A stretch of 10,585 bases of DNA from an uncultured Chlorobiaceae bacterium (GTDB taxonomy: Bacteria; Bacteroidota; Chlorobiia; Chlorobiales; Chlorobiaceae): assembly GCA_903874585.1 (NCBI GenBank), contig CAIQSY010000257.1:1-10585 (forward strand), read 5' to 3'. The notes beneath the pieces were generated by a model. That model was not told the DNA's origin and searched no databases. It saw nothing but the letters and a program-made list of their open reading frames with translations. The translations under genes were made by a program, and so were the position numbers. Positions 7,359 through 10,585 of this stretch are shown one piece after another. Within the stretch, counting starts at the first letter, position 1; the number at the start of each line of letters is the position of its first letter.

Positions 7359-7781
7359 TTACCTGCGGTTGTTGTCGTCGCGACGATACTGATGATTATC
7401 GTTACTACGCTTATCGTTATCGCGTCGGCGGGATTCATTGTCTCGAATCCTCCGAATATCTTCTGGACGATGTGCTCTGATTCTGTCGGGAAGATCGTTC
7501 TTATGAATAGCAACCCATGAGCCACGGTAGTCCGAAGAGTTGTACCACGATCCATCCTGATACATATAGTATCGGTTATCGTAATGGATTATATCATAAG
7601 GACTTCCAACGGATACGGCAAATCCTTGATCCGGCACATCCATAAAACTCTGCTGTGAACTGATAACAATAGAGGTACCACCTCTTCTGGAGCCCATACA
7701 AAGCCCCTCTGGAGCACTGATTGGAAGACTTCCTAAAAGAACTCCCATAAGTCCCGCCACAAGCCATCTGTTTTTTTTCAT
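7359..7781 (-). CDS. Secreted protein of unknown function, paralog of downstream gene
   Basis: A 140-residue exported protein related along its length to the next gene; function not recognised. ATG 7781 follows AACAGGAG, with a second TTAACA-CAGG copy just upstream. An N-terminal signal peptide (MKKNRWLVAGLMGVLLG) probably ends near residues 23-30. Shared core motifs are IVISSQQSF, FAVSVGSPYDIIHYDN, YYMYQDGSWYNSSDYRGSW and LPDRIRAHRPEDIRRIRD. After about residue 114 comes an Arg/Asp/Asn-rich disordered tail, shorter than in the paralog. The WY-x-S-S-x-Y-R-G-x-W core is conserved between copies while the tails have diverged, which suggests an old tandem duplication. It is the first gene of the pair; no clear promoter was found in the 89-base spacer upstream. 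Confidence 0.8.
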   Translation of the reverse strand: MKKNRWLVAGLMGVLLGSLPISAPEGLCMGSRRGGTSIVISSQQSFMDVPDQGFAVSVGSPYDIIHYDNRYYMYQDGSWYNSSDYRGSWVAIHKNDLPDRIRAHRPEDIRRIRDNESRRRDNDKRSNDNHQYRRDDNNRR

Positions 7782-7808
7782 GATGATTCTCCTGTTAACC
7801 TGTTGTTA

Positions 7809-7833
7809 AATGGGCAATACCATTCGCCCCATT
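7809..7833 (-). terminator. Weak hairpin after the ATC-hydrolase-like gene
   Basis: AATGGGGC and GCCCATT pair with one bulged base on the minus strand; only TTTAAC follows. It is the best terminator candidate between the ATC-hydrolase-like gene and the secreted paralog pair, but it is weak, so readthrough is possible. Confidence 0.3.
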
Positions 7834-7870
7834 GTGTTCTGAATTAATCGCCTCCGAGAATGCTGCTGCA

Positions 7871-8326
7871 TTACTTCACAGGGCGTTCATACTTAAAGAG
7901 ACATACACAACTCCCGAAAGCTTGACGTGCGAGAATTTCGCCCTTCATCTCTGGAAAAGCTCGTCGGGTACCCTCAATCTCAATGTCGCAGATGACATGG
8001 CAGGGTGTTTCCAGGTTATACTCTTTGCAGATCTGCAGGTACGGGCAATACTTCTGTATTTCCAAAACCGCGTCAGAACCTTTATTTGAAAGATCAACGA
8101 CCTCCATCTCCATGCCAGCGCTCTCGAAAAAAGGAATAGCCTTGGTAAAACCCTCAAAGAGCGTTGGCTCACCAAGAAACGGCGCCATGCGCTTTTTCTG
8201 CTTTTCTGGCAACCCTTCCAGCATTTTCTCCCAAGCCAAGTCTGACCCATACTGCTTCTCCAGCTCCTTGAATTCGACAAACTTTTGATGAGTTTCTGCC
8301 ACAAACCGCTTATCCTTGCTTTCCAT
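7871..8326 (-). CDS. ATC-hydrolase-like protein with six clustered cysteines
   Basis: A 151-residue soluble protein with no signal peptide or membrane segment. ATG 8326 follows ACAGGAGA at normal spacing. The N-terminal half is charged and helical. The C-terminal half carries all six cysteines: C94 and C100 (CPYLQIC), C109 and C113 (CHVIC), C140 and C142 (CVC), around FPEMKGEILARQAFGS. This layout, a Cys-x5-Cys region, an acidic CD-I-E-I-E stretch and a final GSCVCLF, resembles proteins annotated as L-2-amino-thiazoline-4-carboxylic acid hydrolase-like (PF14196 type). Many of these are not proven hydrolases and look like small-molecule or metal-binding proteins. V4R-type domains are an alternative. 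It lies 69 bases downstream of the DUF4405-like membrane gene on the same strand, so the two are probably co-expressed. Enzymatic activity is not claimed. Confidence 0.78.
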   Translation of the reverse strand: MESKDKRFVAETHQKFVEFKELEKQYGSDLAWEKMLEGLPEKQKKRMAPFLGEPTLFEGFTKAIPFFESAGMEMEVVDLSNKGSDAVLEIQKYCPYLQICKEYNLETPCHVICDIEIEGTRRAFPEMKGEILARQAFGSCVCLFKYERPVK

Positions 8327-8395
8327 AACTACATTCTCCTGTTTTTAAGAAATTGGGAAGGCTTATCAGCGCCATCCCTGAAAAGGCATGCTCAA

Positions 8396-8890
8396 TCAGA
8401 GAGGTCTCAATGGTGTTACTCTGCCATCAACACCATTGAGTTTTGTACTTCCTCTCTGCTGACTATCCGGCGGTTGCGTTGTTTTGCCTTCCCAGGATTT
8501 TGAAATACTTTTACCAAACTCAAGTATCCCTGAAAACGGCTGGACGTTGAAGTATGTCCCGAAGCTGAAAAGAAAAAAGAGAATGATGATGACAAAAAGT
8601 TCTCCCGTGTTTTTCAATCCACCTGTAGTTTGGGTGTTCAGATACGAGAAGAACACTTTCCAGTTACTGATGAAAAGGTGAAACAACGAGATCAGAGAAA
8701 AGGCAAGACCAAAAATAATGTGCTGGTTTTGCCACTCCGATTTTGTAAGACCAATGATATGCCACCCCGTTGCTTTAGGCCCTCTTCCAGAAGGTCCGAT
8801 ATAGAGGATCACTCCCGACACCAGAATCATGAAAAAAGAGAGGAACAGCCCGAAGCTGACAAAAACCCGCCAATTGAACGATTTGTTCAT
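8396..8890 (-). CDS. DUF4405-like three-helix membrane protein
   Basis: A 164-residue inner-membrane protein. ATG 8890 is preferred to the in-frame GTG 8899 because the AGGAG at its normal distance overlaps the GTG region. Predicted membrane helices are about 9-31, 57-75 and 98-116. The first pair, with VSGVILYIGPSGRGP, then WHIIGLTKSEWQNQH and SLFHLFISNWKVF, matches the DUF4405 pattern of small cytochrome b-like membrane proteins. His57 and His71 sit 14 residues apart on the second helix, the spacing used for stacked haems in b-type cytochromes. No matching histidines are seen on the other helices, so haem binding would need a dimer or partner. The C-terminal tail after about 130 is soluble and is encoded by a large palindrome. 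The downstream ATC-hydrolase-like gene is probably co-transcribed. A redox role is inference. Confidence 0.82.
   Translation of the reverse strand: MNKSFNWRVFVSFGLFLSFFMILVSGVILYIGPSGRGPKATGWHIIGLTKSEWQNQHIIFGLAFSLISLFHLFISNWKVFFSYLNTQTTGGLKNTGELFVIIILFFLFSFGTYFNVQPFSGILEFGKSISKSWEGKTTQPPDSQQRGSTKLNGVDGRVTPLRPL
8397..8458. repeat. Large imperfect palindrome at the end of the DUF4405-like gene
   Basis: The inner arms CTCAATGGTGTT (8406-8417) and AACACCATTGAG (8429-8440) are perfect 12-mers around an 11-base loop. The outer arms CAGAGAGG (8397-8404) and CCTCTCTG (8451-8458) add 8 bp, with asymmetric internal spacing. The structure covers the last 20 or so codons of the membrane protein. On the plus strand TTTTG follows the inner stem; on the minus strand no T-tract follows, so it is not a normal terminator for this gene. 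Confidence 0.8.
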
Positions 8891-8905
8891 GTTATACACT
8901 CCTGA

Positions 8906-8991
8906 TAAAAAATTATCCGCTGATTCCGATCTTCGTTATTCATCGAGTCATCAGTTAGCCATCGGAAAATATCTTCCTCCGGATCAGCGGA
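8906..8991 (-). terminator. Nested-stem terminator after the glycosyltransferase
   Basis: On the minus strand TCCGCTGAT (overlapping the glycosyltransferase stop) pairs with ATCAGCGGA. Inside it TTCCGAT pairs with ATCGGAA, the two 3' arms being contiguous. TAATTTTTTA follows at once. The long unpaired interior is unusual, but the GC-containing stem plus T run supports termination before the DUF4405-like gene. Confidence 0.65.
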
Positions 8992-10081
8992 AAACGCTTG
9001 CTCCATTTTGGAGTAGTGGGGTTGATAATGAATGATTATTCATTCTGTTATGCTGTAATTTGTAGTAAAGCTCTTCGTAACTCTCAACCATATTTGCCAG
9101 AGAAAAACGTCGATCAAATTCCTCTCGGCAGGTTTTTCTCGATATGCGATCGACATTACGAATAGCCTCAATGAAGTCGCTGCGGCTCTCACAGATAAAT
9201 CCTGTTTTGCCATGCGTTATCACTTCCGGTGCCGAACCACAGCCACGAACAATCACCGGCGTACCGCAGGCAAGTGCCTCAATCATGACCAGACCGAACG
9301 GTTCAGGCCAGTCTATGGTATTAAGAAGTGCTTTGGCGTTTTTCAGCAACTCAACTTTTTGCTGGTCATCAACTTCACCGACGTACTCAATCAGCGGATG
9401 GTCAAGCAGTGGACGAATGTTTTCCTCAAAATATGCCTGATCGGTCGGGTCAATTTTGGCTGCAATTTTCAGCGGGATATTGCACTCCTTTGCAAGCATG
9501 ATTGCCTGATCTGGCCTTTTTTCTGCTGAAAACCGACCGAGATACAGGAAATAATCCTTCGGATGTTCATTAAATTCAAAACATGAGGCGGGATAACCAT
9601 GATAAATGGTTTTTGCCCAGTGTATATCCTCAACAGGGCGCCTCTGGGAATCACTGATTGAGACATAATTCATATCTCGGTATGTTCTGAGCATTGCCGA
9701 ACTATCACCGAGATCAAGCCTGCCGTGCATTGTCAGAACGGTTGGCACCAGGGTTTTATAGGCATAGGGCAGCGTCAGATATTCGAGATGCGAATGAATG
9801 ATATCGAACTCATGAAGCATTTTTTCATAGACCTGACTTAACATCATCATGGTGACAATCATGGGCGAATGCTCCTTGCTTCCAAGGCGCAGACCTTCAC
9901 TGATGGGAGCAACAAGTTTAGCGCTTGTTATGGAATCTCCCGACGCAAACAGGGTAACATCATGGCCTTTTTCGACCAATCCTTCAGTCAGATGGTAAAC
10001 AACTCTTTCGGTTCCGCCGTATTTTTTTGGAGGAACACGCTCCACTAAAGGAGCTATCTGGGCAATTCTAAGTTTTTTCAT
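8984..10081 (-). CDS. GT4-family glycosyltransferase
   Basis: A 365-residue cytoplasmic or membrane-associated glycosyltransferase of the GT-B fold, GT4 family, transferring a sugar from an activated nucleotide donor with retention of configuration. The acceptor is unknown; surface polysaccharide or glycolipid is usual. The N-terminal acceptor domain has PPKKYGGTERVVYHLTEGL (17-35), HSHLEYLTLPYA and TMHGRLD. The C-terminal donor domain has YLGRFSAEKRP, with the phosphate-binding Arg183 and Lys188, and the EX7E motif E260-PFGLVMI-E268, then ACGTPVI and GSAPEVI. ATG 10081 (MKKLRIAQIAP) is chosen over 10150 because it starts at the first beta strand and has a GGGGTG site upstream. It overlaps the end of the sigma-like gene by 14 bases, so the two are probably translationally coupled. 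The last 20 or so residues (Asn/Ser-rich) are outside the fold. Confidence 0.92.
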   Translation of the reverse strand: MKKLRIAQIAPLVERVPPKKYGGTERVVYHLTEGLVEKGHDVTLFASGDSITSAKLVAPISEGLRLGSKEHSPMIVTMMMLSQVYEKMLHEFDIIHSHLEYLTLPYAYKTLVPTVLTMHGRLDLGDSSAMLRTYRDMNYVSISDSQRRPVEDIHWAKTIYHGYPASCFEFNEHPKDYFLYLGRFSAEKRPDQAIMLAKECNIPLKIAAKIDPTDQAYFEENIRPLLDHPLIEYVGEVDDQQKVELLKNAKALLNTIDWPEPFGLVMIEALACGTPVIVRGCGSAPEVITHGKTGFICESRSDFIEAIRNVDRISRKTCREEFDRRFSLANMVESYEELYYKLQHNRMNNHSLSTPLLQNGASVFR

Positions 10082-10538
10082 AGTACACCCCTTTTTTGAT
10101 GGATACAGTATGCAGAAGGGGAGCATCAAAAGAGAGAAGTCCTTCTGCAAGCGATTGACGCCCCGAGAATAACCATAACCTTATGGTATCAAGAGGCTTT
10201 CCGATTATTTCCGATATATCCCGATGCCTTAGTCCGGGAATCTCTGAGAGCAATACCGACAGTTTTATATCGGCAAACCGCTGGCGTAATGACACTCCGG
10301 CACATTCGTTCGGCGTCCATGGCGATTCCGATGAGCTTGGCGGCACATCCTCATCAAGACTATCGAAATAACACTCTCTGAATGTTTTGAAAACCTCTCG
10401 TTCAGGAGTCTTGTCATCAACATTCAAATAGGTGATGTTCACAAGTTCATTGGCTGAAGTCTCAGAACCAGTCATCCAATACGCAAGGCTGTAAATATCA
10501 TCCATCAAATCCATCGGCGTTCTTTTTTCCTTGATCAT
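10068..10538 (-). CDS. Small sigma-70/ECF-like regulator
   Basis: A 156-residue protein with the outline of an ECF sigma factor. Residues about 10-42 (DDIYSLAYWMTGSETSANELVNITYLNV) resemble region 2. Residues about 93-132 (LLSEIPGLRHRDISEIIGKPLDTIRLWLFSGRQSLAEGL) resemble region 4, with the helix-turn-helix I-S-E-I-I-G-x-P-L-D-T-I-R. It is shorter than typical ECF sigmas; the region 2 core is abbreviated and the linker is acidic and Ser/Pro-rich, so it may be a degenerate regulator rather than a working sigma. ATG 10538 has GAGGAG just upstream. It overlaps the stop region of an upstream gene closely and runs 14 bases into the glycosyltransferase. It therefore belongs to the same operon and may control it, or surface-glycan genes elsewhere. 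No anti-sigma gene is visible. Confidence 0.72.
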   Translation of the reverse strand: MIKEKRTPMDLMDDIYSLAYWMTGSETSANELVNITYLNVDDKTPEREVFKTFRECYFDSLDEDVPPSSSESPWTPNECAGVSLRQRFADIKLSVLLSEIPGLRHRDISEIIGKPLDTIRLWLFSGRQSLAEGLLSFDAPLLHTVSIKKGVYYEKT

Positions 10539-10540
10539 GG

Positions 10541-10585
10541 CTACTCCTCATCTCTTTCAAGTGTGTCAAAAAGCTTTTTCGCCAA
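10541..10585 (-). CDS. 3' end of an upstream gene, product unknown
   Basis: Fourteen sense codons and a TAG stop (reading LAKKLFDTLERDEE) run from the right edge of the window to two bases before the sigma-like start. The ribosome-binding site of the sigma-like gene (GAGGAG) lies inside its last codons, as expected for an operon. Too little is present to name the protein. Chance open frame is possible over this length. Confidence 0.45.
   Translation of the reverse strand: MAKKLFDTLERDEE

Noticed and set aside
7304..7555. Minus-strand 83-codon frame overlapping the first secreted paralog
   Set aside because: It overlaps a gene with a signal peptide and a conserved core in another frame; no ribosome-binding site.
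9031..9046. Short palindrome GAATGATTATTCATTC near the glycosyltransferase 3' end
   Set aside because: Short, AT-rich and within coding sequence; no T run or second copy to support a function.

Overview
This window looks like chromosome of an anaerobic Gram-negative bacterium. It has an OmpA/Pal-type lipoprotein, a small signal-peptide-bearing beta-barrel protein, PAS/two-component proteins and consistently strong Shine-Dalgarno leaders of the CAGGAG type. The overall flavour (PAS-rich hybrid kinase, CheB-CheR-PAS fusion, DUF4405 membrane protein, ATC-hydrolase-like Cys-rich protein, GT4 glycosyltransferase) fits a green sulfur bacterium (Chlorobiaceae) best. A delta-proteobacterial relative cannot be excluded from sequence alone. 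No tRNA, rRNA, CRISPR, insertion sequence or phage gene was seen.

Layout. Positions 1-3371 (minus) hold a very large CheB-CheR-coiled coil-PAS signalling protein whose 3' end runs off the left edge. Directly upstream of it (3434-5224, minus) is a PAS hybrid histidine kinase with a C-terminal receiver that has lost one metal-binding Asp. These two form a signalling pair. Upstream again (5333-5812, minus) is a small secreted beta-barrel protein, ended by a textbook terminator at 5274-5312. A strongly AT-rich, 368-base divergent spacer (5813-6180) with several dyads separates it from a Pal-like lipoprotein (6181-6693, plus).

Two hairpins lie between Pal and the converging minus-strand pair 6792-7307 / 7359-7781, which are tandem paralogous secreted proteins of unknown function. 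Next (minus) come an ATC-hydrolase-like protein with six clustered cysteines (7871-8326) and, upstream of it, a DUF4405-type three-helix membrane protein with two histidines 14 residues apart (8396-8890). The latter gene ends inside a large palindrome.

The right end is a minus-strand operon. The last 15 codons of an unknown gene lead into a small sigma-factor-like protein (10068-10538), which overlaps a GT4 glycosyltransferase (8984-10081); a nested hairpin terminator follows.

Working picture: the left half is sensory (PAS sensing, phosphotransfer, and methylesterase/methyltransferase modules of unknown target). The middle is envelope (barrel, Pal, paralogous secreted proteins). The right half holds a possible redox/thiol membrane pair and a surface-glycan operon with its own sigma-like regulator. 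Any functional link between these blocks is inference.
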